From CALBPI01 sp038521865 (GTDB lineage Bacteria; Pseudomonadota; Gammaproteobacteria; Steroidobacterales; Woeseiaceae): a DNA stretch of 64,000 nt. Positions 24,925 to 32,970 of the stretch are shown piece after piece. The translations under genes and the position numbers were made by a program. Below the pieces are notes generated by a model, which saw only the letters and a list, made by a program, of their open reading frames with translations, ran no database searches and was not told where the DNA came from. Each line of letters starts with the position of its first letter. The first letter of the stretch is position 1. The DNA lies in contig JBCBKO010000005.1 in NCBI GenBank assembly GCA_038521865.1, positions 192,723-256,722 on the forward strand, in the 5' to 3' direction.

Positions 24925-24989
24925 TTCCTCCGGGTCTAGTTCATCACGCTTCTGTAACACTTCGCGCAGACTTTTATGAAATCCTTTCC

Positions 24990-25037
24990 GTACACCAAAC
25001 AGGTACACCAAACAGGTACACCAAACAGGTACACCAA
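24990..25037 (+). repeat. 13-bp tandem repeat, about 3.7 copies
   Basis: GTACACCAAACAG occurs three times head to tail (24990, 25003, 25016), followed by a partial GTACACCAA, ending 15 bp before the TonB receptor start codon and its ribosome binding site region (AAGGAAC). The copies are exact. They lie in the leader of the receptor gene, where copy-number change could alter expression. Confidence 0.9.
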
Positions 25038-25052
25038 CAAGGAACAAGCGCA

Positions 25053-27104
25053 ATGCAACACTGGGTCGAGCGAGTTTTTTGGTCTGGAGTTTCTCTGAGA
25101 CTAGCTGCGTTAGCTTGCCTGGCGAGCACCAACGCTCTCGGGCACGAGGGTGATGATATCGATGAGGTGATCGTTGTCGCCCGATCGGAACCACTGGTTG
25201 GAGCAGCAATTAGTGCATCTCAAGGCGCGGTCGGCTTTGACGATATTCGGTTGCCCCCTTTGTTGAGAATTGGAGAGCTGGTCGAGGCGGTGCCAGGAAT
25301 GGTGGCGACGCAGCACTCGGGTACCGGAAAAGCCAACCAGTACTTCCTGAGGGGTTTCAATCTGGATCACGGTACAGATTTTTCCGCGCGGGTAAACGGC
25401 GTGCCGATCAATCTCAGGACGCATGGACATGGGCAGGGTTACCTGGATCTCAATTTCATGATCCCTGAACTTGTTGAGCGCACTACCTATCAGAAGGGCC
25501 CCTATCATCCAGATTCGGGCGATTTTTCTTCTGCGGGTAGTGTGTCCTTCGACTACGTGGATGCACTCGACACAAACATGCTGAAACTGGGTGTTGGAGA
25601 TTTTGGTCACCGCCGAGGCCTTTTGGCCGGGACACTGAATTTCGATCATGACACGCTGACTGCCGCAGTAGATGTGTCTTCCTATGATGGACCCTGGGAT
25701 CTTCAGGAAAACGGCGACTACGCGAAGACATATTTGTCGTACGCGACGCATCCCGGCCAAGTTAATTCGACTTTTTCCCTATCAACTTACAACGCAGAGT
25801 GGTCGAGTACCGACCAGATTCCAATGCGCTTGATCGAGAGTGGAGCGCTGTCTCGTCTGGGTTTTGTAGATCCGGATCTTGGTGGAAACACAGATCGGTA
25901 TGAGTTGAGGGCTAGATTCGATTTCGAGAATGCACAGGTCACCACCTACGCGACCCGCTACGAATTCAATCTGTTCTCGAATTTTACCTACGAGCTCGAT
26001 AACCCAGTTGACGGCGACGAATTTGAGCAGGTTGACCAGCGCAATCGTTATGGGGTTTTCGCCACTGGCAGACTTCGTGCTGAGTCAGATTTGCCACTGA
26101 TGTGGGGTACGGAAATTCGGATCGATGATATTGAAGAAGTCGGGTTGTTTGACACCGCAAGCCGCGAACGACTGAATACAGTCCGTTCTGATGAGGTTCG
26201 ACAGCAGTCGGCAAGCGCGTGGGTAGAGTCCGAATTGCGACTGGGCGAAAGGTTCCGCGTATCCCCGGGTGTTCGTTTCGATCACATGCGCTGGGATGTC
26301 GATGCGCTCAGAACAGTAAACAGTGGCGATGGAAGTGACACACTGCTGAGTCCAACTCTGAATGCTGCATTTCAGATTGCGGATAATGTGGAGTTCTATG
26401 CCAATTGGGGTATGGGTTTCCATACCAACGACGTTCGCGGCGCGGAGATCTCCCTAGACCCGAGGAGTAGCGAGGCCGTGGCTCCGGTCGATTCGTTCGT
26501 GCGCTCACGCGGTGCAGAACTTGGTTTGCGGTGGGAGCAAGGCGAGCAGTTCAACATTACCGCCACGGCATTCAATTTGGAGCTCGACTCAGAGCTACTG
26601 TTTGTTGGCGATGCTGGTACAACCGAACCTGTTGGAAGTAGCACAAGGCGTGGCGTCGAACTGAATGCGTTCTGGCAGCCGATGCCTGAGGTCGTATTCA
26701 ATGCTGGCTATAGCTACACGGATGCTGAATTTGATGAAGCGACCAGCGGAGGCGTTGAGATCCCCGGAGCAATTGCAGAATCTGCATCATTGGGTGCCAC
26801 CTGGGCCTTCATTGAGAACGGGTTCGTAAGCGTTCGTGGGCGCTATCTGGGCGATGCCCCACTGATCGAAGATGGTAGCGTTAAGAGCGGCTCATCGCTC
26901 TTGGTGAATTTGGCGGCAGGCTACCGCTGGGAACAGGTGGAACTTCGTATAGAGGCCTTCAACCTTACAGACTCCACCGATAACGACATTGCCTATTTCT
27001 TCGCATCGCGCTTGGGTGATGAGCCTGCCGAAGGTGTGGAGGATATCCATATGCATCCGCTTGAGCCGAGGGCGTTGCGTGCATCGGTAACCTTCAATTT
27101 CTAG
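25053..27104 (+). CDS. TonB-dependent outer-membrane receptor
   Basis: This 683-residue protein has a signal peptide (RLAALACLASTNALG), a TonB-box-like EVIVVAR just after it, a plug domain (IGELVEAVPGMVATQHSGTG, NQYFLRGFNLDHGTDFSARV) and a 22-strand-type barrel ending in LRASVTFNF with terminal Phe. The substrate is unknown; neighbours (HupE-type permeases, DUF2141, a carotenoid oxygenase) leave metals or hydrophobic compounds possible. The ATG at 25053 was chosen for its signal peptide; a longer reading would translate the 13-bp repeats. It heads an operon with DUF2141 and the oxygenase. Confidence 0.9.
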   Translation: MQHWVERVFWSGVSLRLAALACLASTNALGHEGDDIDEVIVVARSEPLVGAAISASQGAVGFDDIRLPPLLRIGELVEAVPGMVATQHSGTGKANQYFLRGFNLDHGTDFSARVNGVPINLRTHGHGQGYLDLNFMIPELVERTTYQKGPYHPDSGDFSSAGSVSFDYVDALDTNMLKLGVGDFGHRRGLLAGTLNFDHDTLTAAVDVSSYDGPWDLQENGDYAKTYLSYATHPGQVNSTFSLSTYNAEWSSTDQIPMRLIESGALSRLGFVDPDLGGNTDRYELRARFDFENAQVTTYATRYEFNLFSNFTYELDNPVDGDEFEQVDQRNRYGVFATGRLRAESDLPLMWGTEIRIDDIEEVGLFDTASRERLNTVRSDEVRQQSASAWVESELRLGERFRVSPGVRFDHMRWDVDALRTVNSGDGSDTLLSPTLNAAFQIADNVEFYANWGMGFHTNDVRGAEISLDPRSSEAVAPVDSFVRSRGAELGLRWEQGEQFNITATAFNLELDSELLFVGDAGTTEPVGSSTRRGVELNAFWQPMPEVVFNAGYSYTDAEFDEATSGGVEIPGAIAESASLGATWAFIENGFVSVRGRYLGDAPLIEDGSVKSGSSLLVNLAAGYRWEQVELRIEAFNLTDSTDNDIAYFFASRLGDEPAEGVEDIHMHPLEPRALRASVTFNF

Positions 27105-27124
27105 ATTGTGACTTTTGGCACATG

Positions 27125-27144
27125 CCGACCGCGTTCGGGGTCGG
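27125..27144 (+). repeat. Hairpin between the TonB receptor and DUF2141 genes
   Basis: CCGACC pairs with GGTCGG around an eight-base loop, 20 bp after the receptor stop codon. There is no T-run, so it may attenuate or stabilise the mRNA rather than terminate it. A second short inverted repeat (AATCAA/TTGATT) follows before the next ribosome binding site. Confidence 0.4.
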
Positions 27145-27186
27145 TAGCTTGTTAATCAACTCACCTTGATTGACAGGAGGCCGAAC

Positions 27187-27615
27187 ATGAATCAAACGGG
27201 ATCCATTTTGCTCGCAACCGTTGCGACACTATCCTGCAATGCGGTGGTCGCCGCCGAACTGCAGGTTGAGGTGACCGATATCGCAACGCTGACCGGAGCT
27301 CTCATGATCGCCATGTATGACTCGGCGGCTGGTTTCGATGATGACGAGGCGCCGCCCGTGAAAGCGATGCGTGTCGAGGTCGACGCGGAGACGGTCTCGG
27401 TGTCGCTAGCGGGGCTCGCTGAGGGCGAATATGCGATCAAGCTTTATCACGATGCCAACGACAACGGTGAGATGGATCAGAACATGATGGGCTTACCGAT
27501 CGAAGGATATGGCTTTAGCGGCAATGGCGGCCGGTTCGGACCGCCGGCGTTCGACGAGGCTGTGTTCGAAGTTCGGGAGGATGCGGATAACAAGGTTTCC
27601 ATCGAGCTTCGCTGA
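27187..27615 (+). CDS. DUF2141 exported protein
   Basis: This 142-residue protein has a signal peptide (ILLATVATLSCNAVVAAE) and the DUF2141 beta-sandwich pattern: a first strand LQVEVTDIATLTGALMIAMY, then LAGLAEGEYAIKLYHDANDN, GEMDQNMMGLPIEGYGFSG and a terminal strand. The family is periplasmic and of unknown function; the HDxNxNGxxD segment resembles a calcium-binding loop. It starts behind a GGAGG site, 82 bp after the receptor, and precedes the carotenoid oxygenase by 24 bp. Confidence 0.85.
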   Translation: MNQTGSILLATVATLSCNAVVAAELQVEVTDIATLTGALMIAMYDSAAGFDDDEAPPVKAMRVEVDAETVSVSLAGLAEGEYAIKLYHDANDNGEMDQNMMGLPIEGYGFSGNGGRFGPPAFDEAVFEVREDADNKVSIELR

Positions 27616-27639
27616 GCGAACTCCAAGTAGGGGCAAACG

Positions 27640-29127
27640 ATGAAACGACGTGAATTCCTCGGCGCAGGTCTTGCATCGCTGGCAGCGAGTCAGATCCCGG
27701 TATGTCTCGCATCTGAATGGGTCGATTCGACCTACTCGGGCGCCAGAGATTGGCGGCTGGGTTGGCAGAGTGTCGCAACGCGATCCTATGACCCGTTGCG
27801 ATTGGAAGTAACCGGCAAGATCCCAGAGGCACTGTACGGTGTTCTGTTTCGAAACGGACCGGCCAAGACAGAACGAGCAGACGTGCGCTACCGACACTGG
27901 TTCGATGGCGACGGCATGATTCAGCGCTTTGCGATATCCGCGGACGGCATTTCGCATACAGGCAGGTTCGTCGACACCGAGAAGTTTGTCGAGGAGGAAG
28001 CCGCGGGACGCTTCTTGTATTCGGCGGCCGGCACCGTGGTGCCAAACGGCAAAGGCAGTCGCAACAATGACTCGGGTAACGTCGCCAATACCGCGTTGTT
28101 GCCGTGGAATGGCGAATTGCTGGCTTTGTGGGAAGGCGGCTCTGCGTATGGCGTTGATCCGACGACACTGGCGACTCATGGAAGAAAGGACTGGCGCAGT
28201 GATCTCACGCATATGCCGTTTTCGGCGCATCCTTTGGTGGATAGAGACGGGACGCTCTGGAATTTTGGGAGCGCGCCTTACGCGGGTTCGAACGGTGCCA
28301 TCTTCGTTTACGAAATTGCGCCGGACAGCACGGTTCGCAACGCCAAGGCGGTGCCGACACTCGCTCGAAGCTATGCGCATAGTTTCCTGATGACCGAACA
28401 GTGGCTCGTGATTTATCTGGGGGCGCATTTGTTTGAGGCGGGTGGCGATACCTTCGTCGATGCGTTTCAGTGGAAGCCGGAAAACGGCAGCCACGTCTTG
28501 CTCATCAACAAGAACGATTTGTCACAGCAGCATACGATCGAAGTGCCTCCCGGTTTTGTATTTCATGGAGCGCACGCCTTCGAACAGGGCGATGAGATCG
28601 TCGCGAGGGTCAGTCTTTATGACGATGCAGGTGTGATGGACAGCGGCATGATCGCGTTGATGGACGCCGATGCTGCCAGTTACCCGGAGTTCTCGCGGGC
28701 ACATCTTGCGACGCTGCGGATAAACCCGAAATCGGGGAAAGCCAGTGTCGAGAAAACCGATACGCTCATGGAATTTCCTGGCATCGATTCGCGATTTGTG
28801 AATGCATCCACGCCGGTCTTCGGTGTCGGGCATCGTGATGTTTCGACCCCCACGATTTCAGACGCGATCATTCGCGTCGATCCCGAGTCAGGGAAAGAGC
28901 AGCGGTTCGCATTTCCGGATCACCACATAGTTGAGGAACCGTTGTTCGTTGCCGGCGAGCGCGGCAACAGTGGGTGGCTGATAGGCACCTACCTCAACTA
29001 CGAAACCGCGCGGTCCGGCGTTTACATTCTCGATGCTCAGAACCTTGCAGAGGGTCCGGTGGCAACAGCAGAAATGGCGCGCGCGCTGCCGCTCGGGTTC
29101 CACGGTTGCTTCGTGGGCGCTGCCTAG
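27640..29127 (+). CDS. Carotenoid oxygenase (RPE65 family), exported
   Basis: This 495-residue protein starts MKRREFLGAGLASLAAS, a twin-arginine-like signal, and then follows the carotenoid cleavage dioxygenase fold: FRNGPAKTERADVRYRHWFD with GDGMIQRF, HPLVDRDGTLWNFG, ARSYAHSFLMTEQWLVIY, FHGAHAFEQGDEIVARVS and a final PLGFHGCFV. Histidines in these segments match the four iron ligands of the family. Family members cleave carotenoid or stilbene double bonds. An exported copy behind a TonB receptor could act on an imported apolar compound. Confidence 0.88.
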   Translation: MKRREFLGAGLASLAASQIPVCLASEWVDSTYSGARDWRLGWQSVATRSYDPLRLEVTGKIPEALYGVLFRNGPAKTERADVRYRHWFDGDGMIQRFAISADGISHTGRFVDTEKFVEEEAAGRFLYSAAGTVVPNGKGSRNNDSGNVANTALLPWNGELLALWEGGSAYGVDPTTLATHGRKDWRSDLTHMPFSAHPLVDRDGTLWNFGSAPYAGSNGAIFVYEIAPDSTVRNAKAVPTLARSYAHSFLMTEQWLVIYLGAHLFEAGGDTFVDAFQWKPENGSHVLLINKNDLSQQHTIEVPPGFVFHGAHAFEQGDEIVARVSLYDDAGVMDSGMIALMDADAASYPEFSRAHLATLRINPKSGKASVEKTDTLMEFPGIDSRFVNASTPVFGVGHRDVSTPTISDAIIRVDPESGKEQRFAFPDHHIVEEPLFVAGERGNSGWLIGTYLNYETARSGVYILDAQNLAEGPVATAEMARALPLGFHGCFVGAA

Positions 29128-29305
29128 CCCGCTACAGTCCGCAGGCGGCGGTAGCTGCAGAGGACTTGTAGACGAAGACGACCTCTTCGGCCTGCTTTTC
29201 TTGTTCGGCGAAAAGTGCTGTGTAGCCGCGGTTGGTTGACCAATCGCATCTCCACCGAGCTAACATGCGGTCATCTTGACTCGCACAGAGGCACCGGCGC
29301 AAACC

Positions 29306-30826
29306 ATGGCAGATCAGAGCGATACCAAGACTCCGCTCGAGCGCATGCGCGAACGATACGACGCGGGTAGTGAAAACCACCGATCGGCAGCTATCGAAAA
29401 GCGACATCGCAAGGGTTGGAGAACTGCTCGGGAGAACCTCGCCGATCTCGTCGACGCAGATTCGTTTTCGGAATACGGCGCGCTCGCGCTCGCCGCTCAG
29501 CGTGGGCGTCGTGATGCAGAAGAACTGATTGCGAATACAACAGGCGACGGTGTGATCACCGGGATCGGCACGGTGAATGCCGAGCAATTCGGGGCTGCGG
29601 CGTCACGCACAGCACTGGTGATCAACGACTACACCGTACTCGCCGCAACACAGGGTTTCTACCACCATCGCAAGATCGATCGACTCCTCGAGATTGCGGC
29701 GCGTGATCGCTTGCCGGTTGTCATGTATGCCGAAGGTGGCGGTGGGCGGCCTGGCGATACCGACGTTGCGACGCAAGTCACCGGACTCGATGTGCCGACG
29801 TTTGCCCGCTGGGCCAGGGTCGGTTCGAGGGCCCCACGTATTGCGGTGGCCAATGGCTATTGCTTTGCCGGTAATGGTCTGTTGTTCGGATGCGCCGATT
29901 TTCGGATCGCGACCAGAACCGCGTGGATCGGTATGGCGGGCCCCGCCATGATTGAAGCGGGTGGACTCGGCAGCTTCGACGCCACCGAAATCGGTCCGGC
30001 AGAGACGCACTTCAATCAGGGAACGATCGATTTGCTCGCTGACAATGAGGCGGAAGCTACCCGCGTGACGAAACAGCTTTTGGGGTATCTGCAAGGTGCT
30101 TCGGCTGAGGGGCAGGCACACCAACAGTCATCGCTGCGCGAGGTGCTACCGGCTGATCGGCGCTTTACCTACAAGGTCCGTCCGGCGATCACCACCATCG
30201 GCGATAAGGACAGCTTTCTCGAACTCGGGGCAGGGTTTGGTTCTGCGATGATCACAGGCTTCATGCGAATGGCAGGCAAGCCAGTCGGTGTGCTGGCAAA
30301 CGACAATCAGTCGAACGCTGGTGCGATCGACGCCGACGCGGCAGCGAAAGCCGCTCGCTTTCTCAGGCTCTGCGACGCGCGACACTTACCTGTCGTTTCC
30401 TTCATCGATACGCCCGGCTTCATGGTGGGTCCCGACAGCGAAGCGCAGGCGGCGGTACGTCACATGGCGGAGATGTTCACGGCATCAGCGGTGTTCGGTC
30501 CACCGATGATTGCGATTGTGTTGCGCAAGGCCTATGGCCTCGGCGCCATGGCGATGGCGAGAGGCGGCTTCAATGAGCCAGAGTTTTGCGCTGCGTGGCC
30601 GAATGGCGAGTTCGGTGCGATGGGGCTGGAAGGCGCGGTGAAGCTCGGTTTCCGTAAAGAGCTCGAATCGATTGAGGATGCGGATGAGCGTCAGCGGCTA
30701 TTCGAGTCGTTGGTCCAACAGCTCTATGAGCGCGGTAGCGCGCTGGAGGTTGCCAGCATGCTCGAGATTGACGCGGTCATCGATCCTGCGGATACGAGAG
30801 CTGAAATTCTACGCATGATGCGCTGA
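29306..30826 (+). CDS. Acyl-CoA carboxylase carboxyltransferase subunit
   Basis: This 506-residue protein has the two crotonase-fold halves of carboxyltransferases: N-terminal GDGVITGIGTVNAEQFGAAA and VMYAEGGGGRPGDTD, C-terminal GKPVGVLANDNQSNAGAIDA, FIDTPGFMVGPDSEAQAAVR and KAYGLGAMAMARGGF. It belongs to the propionyl/methylcrotonyl-type beta subunits. No biotin carboxylase or biotin carrier is encoded nearby, so its partner must lie elsewhere. I chose ATG 29306; TTG 29276 would add ten residues. It lies upstream of and in line with the cyanophycin genes, but a functional link is not shown. Confidence 0.88.
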   Translation: MADQSDTKTPLERMRERYDAGSENHRSAAIEKRHRKGWRTARENLADLVDADSFSEYGALALAAQRGRRDAEELIANTTGDGVITGIGTVNAEQFGAAASRTALVINDYTVLAATQGFYHHRKIDRLLEIAARDRLPVVMYAEGGGGRPGDTDVATQVTGLDVPTFARWARVGSRAPRIAVANGYCFAGNGLLFGCADFRIATRTAWIGMAGPAMIEAGGLGSFDATEIGPAETHFNQGTIDLLADNEAEATRVTKQLLGYLQGASAEGQAHQQSSLREVLPADRRFTYKVRPAITTIGDKDSFLELGAGFGSAMITGFMRMAGKPVGVLANDNQSNAGAIDADAAAKAARFLRLCDARHLPVVSFIDTPGFMVGPDSEAQAAVRHMAEMFTASAVFGPPMIAIVLRKAYGLGAMAMARGGFNEPEFCAAWPNGEFGAMGLEGAVKLGFRKELESIEDADERQRLFESLVQQLYERGSALEVASMLEIDAVIDPADTRAEILRMMR

Positions 30827-30881
30827 CACGCGGCTGTCCAAACCCTGCCAACCGTAGCGCCTGCGCACGTGCAGGAGTAGA

Positions 30882-32069
30882 ATGCCGCGCCTGTTCCGAG
30901 TGAGCCCACCCGTGTTCCATCTGATCCGTAACGCACAAATTTTCGCACCCGAATCTTCGGGTATCGGCCACGTGCTGGTGGTCGGAACACAGATTGCGTA
31001 TCTCGGCAGCGACCTGCCGGAGATCGGTGCGCGCCATCTGAGCACGGATCTCGATGCCGAAGGCGCCGCGCTGGTGCCCGGTTTTGTGGACATTCACACG
31101 CATCTCACCGGCGGTGGCGGTGAAGCCGGGTTTGCGACTCAGGTACCACCGGTGCCTCTGAGTAACTTCACGAGTGCCGGAATCACCTCGGTCGTAGGAT
31201 TGCTGGGCACGGATGATGTGACGCGCACGACCGATTCGCTGGTAGCTCGGGTCCGAGGTCTTCGTGAAGAGGGTCTTTCCGCCTGGTGCTACACGGGCGG
31301 CTACCACTGGCCTGCCACGACACTGACCGGATCGGTGACACGCGACATCGTGAGTATCGACGCTATCGTTGCGCTAGGTGAGGTCGCGATCAGCGATCAT
31401 CGTTCCTCGCAGATGACACAAACAGAGCTTGCGAAAGCGGCTGGAGAGGCTCACGTGGCCGGACTGATGACCGGTAAGGCTGGGATTTGCCATCTGCATT
31501 TAGGTGATGGGGATGCGGGTCTGGAATTGGTTCGGCGTGCGCTTTCTGACACCGAGATACCTGCGCGCGTGTTCAACCCCACACATTGCAATCGCAAGAA
31601 CGTATTGTTCGACGAAGCTTGCGAGATCACGAAACACGGCTGCTACATCGATATCTCCGCGTTTCCGGTTGAAGAGGACGAAGACGGGCTGCGCGCTGAC
31701 GAGTCACTGGTGCGTTACCTGGCCAACGGTGGTAACCCCGAGTTGATTACGATCAGCACCGATTCCGGTGGCTGTCTCGCCTCGTTTGATGCCGACGGAA
31801 ACCCGTCCGGACTGGACTATGGGCGTTCGGATGATCTTGTGTTGTCTCTCTCAAAAAGCGCCAAACAGCTTGGCCTGGAGGCTGCACTGCCGGCGTTCAC
31901 AAGCAATCCGGCGAGACTAATGCGTTTTCATCAAAAGGGCCGTCTCGCTGTCGGCATGGATGCGGACCTTGTGCTGCTGGATGAAGACTTCGGTATCGGC
32001 AGTGTCATGGCGCTCGGACGTTGGATGGTTCGTGAAGGCCAGCCGGTCGTGCGTGGCACGTTTGAATAA
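30882..32069 (+). CDS. iadA: Isoaspartyl dipeptidase (beta-aspartyl peptidase)
   Basis: This 395-residue amidohydrolase matches IadA: PGFVDIHTHLTGGGGEAGF (first metal pair), AISDHRSSQ, KAGICHLHLGDGDAGLEL, RVFNPTHCNRKNVLF and STDSGGC. In E. coli IadA the bridging carboxylated lysine sits just before CAISDHR; here that position is Glu167, as in the cyanophycin-associated branch as I recall it. It would hydrolyse beta-Asp-Arg released by cyanophycinase to aspartate and arginine. GGAG precedes the ATG at 30882. The cphB gene follows after 11 bp. Confidence 0.9.
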   Translation: MPRLFRVSPPVFHLIRNAQIFAPESSGIGHVLVVGTQIAYLGSDLPEIGARHLSTDLDAEGAALVPGFVDIHTHLTGGGGEAGFATQVPPVPLSNFTSAGITSVVGLLGTDDVTRTTDSLVARVRGLREEGLSAWCYTGGYHWPATTLTGSVTRDIVSIDAIVALGEVAISDHRSSQMTQTELAKAAGEAHVAGLMTGKAGICHLHLGDGDAGLELVRRALSDTEIPARVFNPTHCNRKNVLFDEACEITKHGCYIDISAFPVEEDEDGLRADESLVRYLANGGNPELITISTDSGGCLASFDADGNPSGLDYGRSDDLVLSLSKSAKQLGLEAALPAFTSNPARLMRFHQKGRLAVGMDADLVLLDEDFGIGSVMALGRWMVREGQPVVRGTFE

Positions 32070-32080
32070 AGGAAAGTTGA

Positions 32081-32902
32081 GTGTCTGATTTGGGAAAGCG
32101 CGGTTGGCTTGTGCCGATCGGTGGCGCAGAGGAGCGTGAGACTGACGGCGAAATCCTCAGTCGATTTGCGAAGCTCGCAGGCGGACGCGACGCCAAGATT
32201 CTCGTCATCCCAACCGCCTCGGAATTACCTGATACCGGCCCCCGATATGTTGAGCTGTTCGAGTCGATGGGTGCGCGTTCGCGCTACATTGCGATTGACG
32301 AACGAGAGGACTGCTTCAACGAAGAAATCACGGAAACACTCAATCGCGCAACCGGCGTCTTTATCACTGGCGGCAACCAATTGCGTCTGTCGACGATCCT
32401 GGGTGGGACGCCAGTGGCGAAGGCGATACGCGATCTGCACAACGAGGGTCTGCATGTGGCGGGCACATCGGCCGGCGCTGCGATTGTGCCCGAGCATATG
32501 ATCGCCGGTGGTCCGACCGGACCGACGCCGACCGAAAATGGTGTGACGATGGCACCTGGCCTCGGGCTGACCAACAAAGCGATTATCGATCAGCATTTCA
32601 GGCAGCGCGATCGCCTCGGGCGGCTGCTAACAGCTCTGTCCTACAACCCGTTTGTTACCGGGCTCGGTATCGACGAGGACACGGCAGCTTTCATTGACCC
32701 ATACGGCGATTTCGAGGTCGTCGGCAGTGGCGCGATTACGGTAGTAGACCCTGCGGGATTGACCCATTCCTCGATGTACGACGCAGGCCACGAAGACCCG
32801 ATCAGCCTGGTTGGATTGACGTTGCATCTGCTGACCGCAGGTGATCACTACAACCTGGAAACGCGCGAAGCGAGCGCTTTACGTCTGAAACAGCAGACAT
32901 AA
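32081..32902 (+). CDS. cphB: Cyanophycinase
   Basis: This 273-residue protein belongs to peptidase family S51. The nucleophile is Ser130 in HVAGTSAGAAIVPEHMI, equivalent to the serine of Synechocystis CphB, with GGNQLRL and a long post-nucleophile region (DQHFRQRDRLGRLLTALSYN, GLGIDEDTAA). It hydrolyses cyanophycin to beta-Asp-Arg dipeptides in the cytoplasm. It starts with GTG behind AAAGGAAAG. It lies between iadA and cphA, giving degradation and synthesis genes in one operon. No signal peptide, so it is the intracellular type. Confidence 0.93.
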   Translation: MSDLGKRGWLVPIGGAEERETDGEILSRFAKLAGGRDAKILVIPTASELPDTGPRYVELFESMGARSRYIAIDEREDCFNEEITETLNRATGVFITGGNQLRLSTILGGTPVAKAIRDLHNEGLHVAGTSAGAAIVPEHMIAGGPTGPTPTENGVTMAPGLGLTNKAIIDQHFRQRDRLGRLLTALSYNPFVTGLGIDEDTAAFIDPYGDFEVVGSGAITVVDPAGLTHSSMYDAGHEDPISLVGLTLHLLTAGDHYNLETREASALRLKQQT

Positions 32903-32970
32903 AGCGTCAGGCCATTTAACCCGAACCGTTTGGACTGCTACAGTCGATGGGTCCGGGATTGAGGTCTGAC

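Noticed and set aside
24942..24960. Second Pho-box-like site facing the TonB receptor
   Set aside because: The half-sites TCATCAC and CTGTAAC match poorly at the first position; I did not count it as a site.
24990..25037. Tandem repeat considered as a CRISPR array
   Set aside because: Units of 13 bp are directly adjacent with no spacers, and no cas genes are present.
24645..25052. N-terminal extension of the TonB receptor
   Set aside because: It would translate the 13-bp repeats and overlap the coiled-coil gene's start region; the ATG at 25053 opens a normal signal peptide.
27493..28494. Long minus-strand reading frame (333 codons) opposite the carotenoid oxygenase
   Set aside because: The oxygenase on the plus strand has clear domain motifs and a Tat signal; the antisense frame has Arg/Cys-rich, unstructured composition.
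29132..29587. Minus-strand frame overlapping the carboxyltransferase start
   Set aside because: The opposite strand carries a strong carboxyltransferase; the frame has no start signal and no family resemblance.
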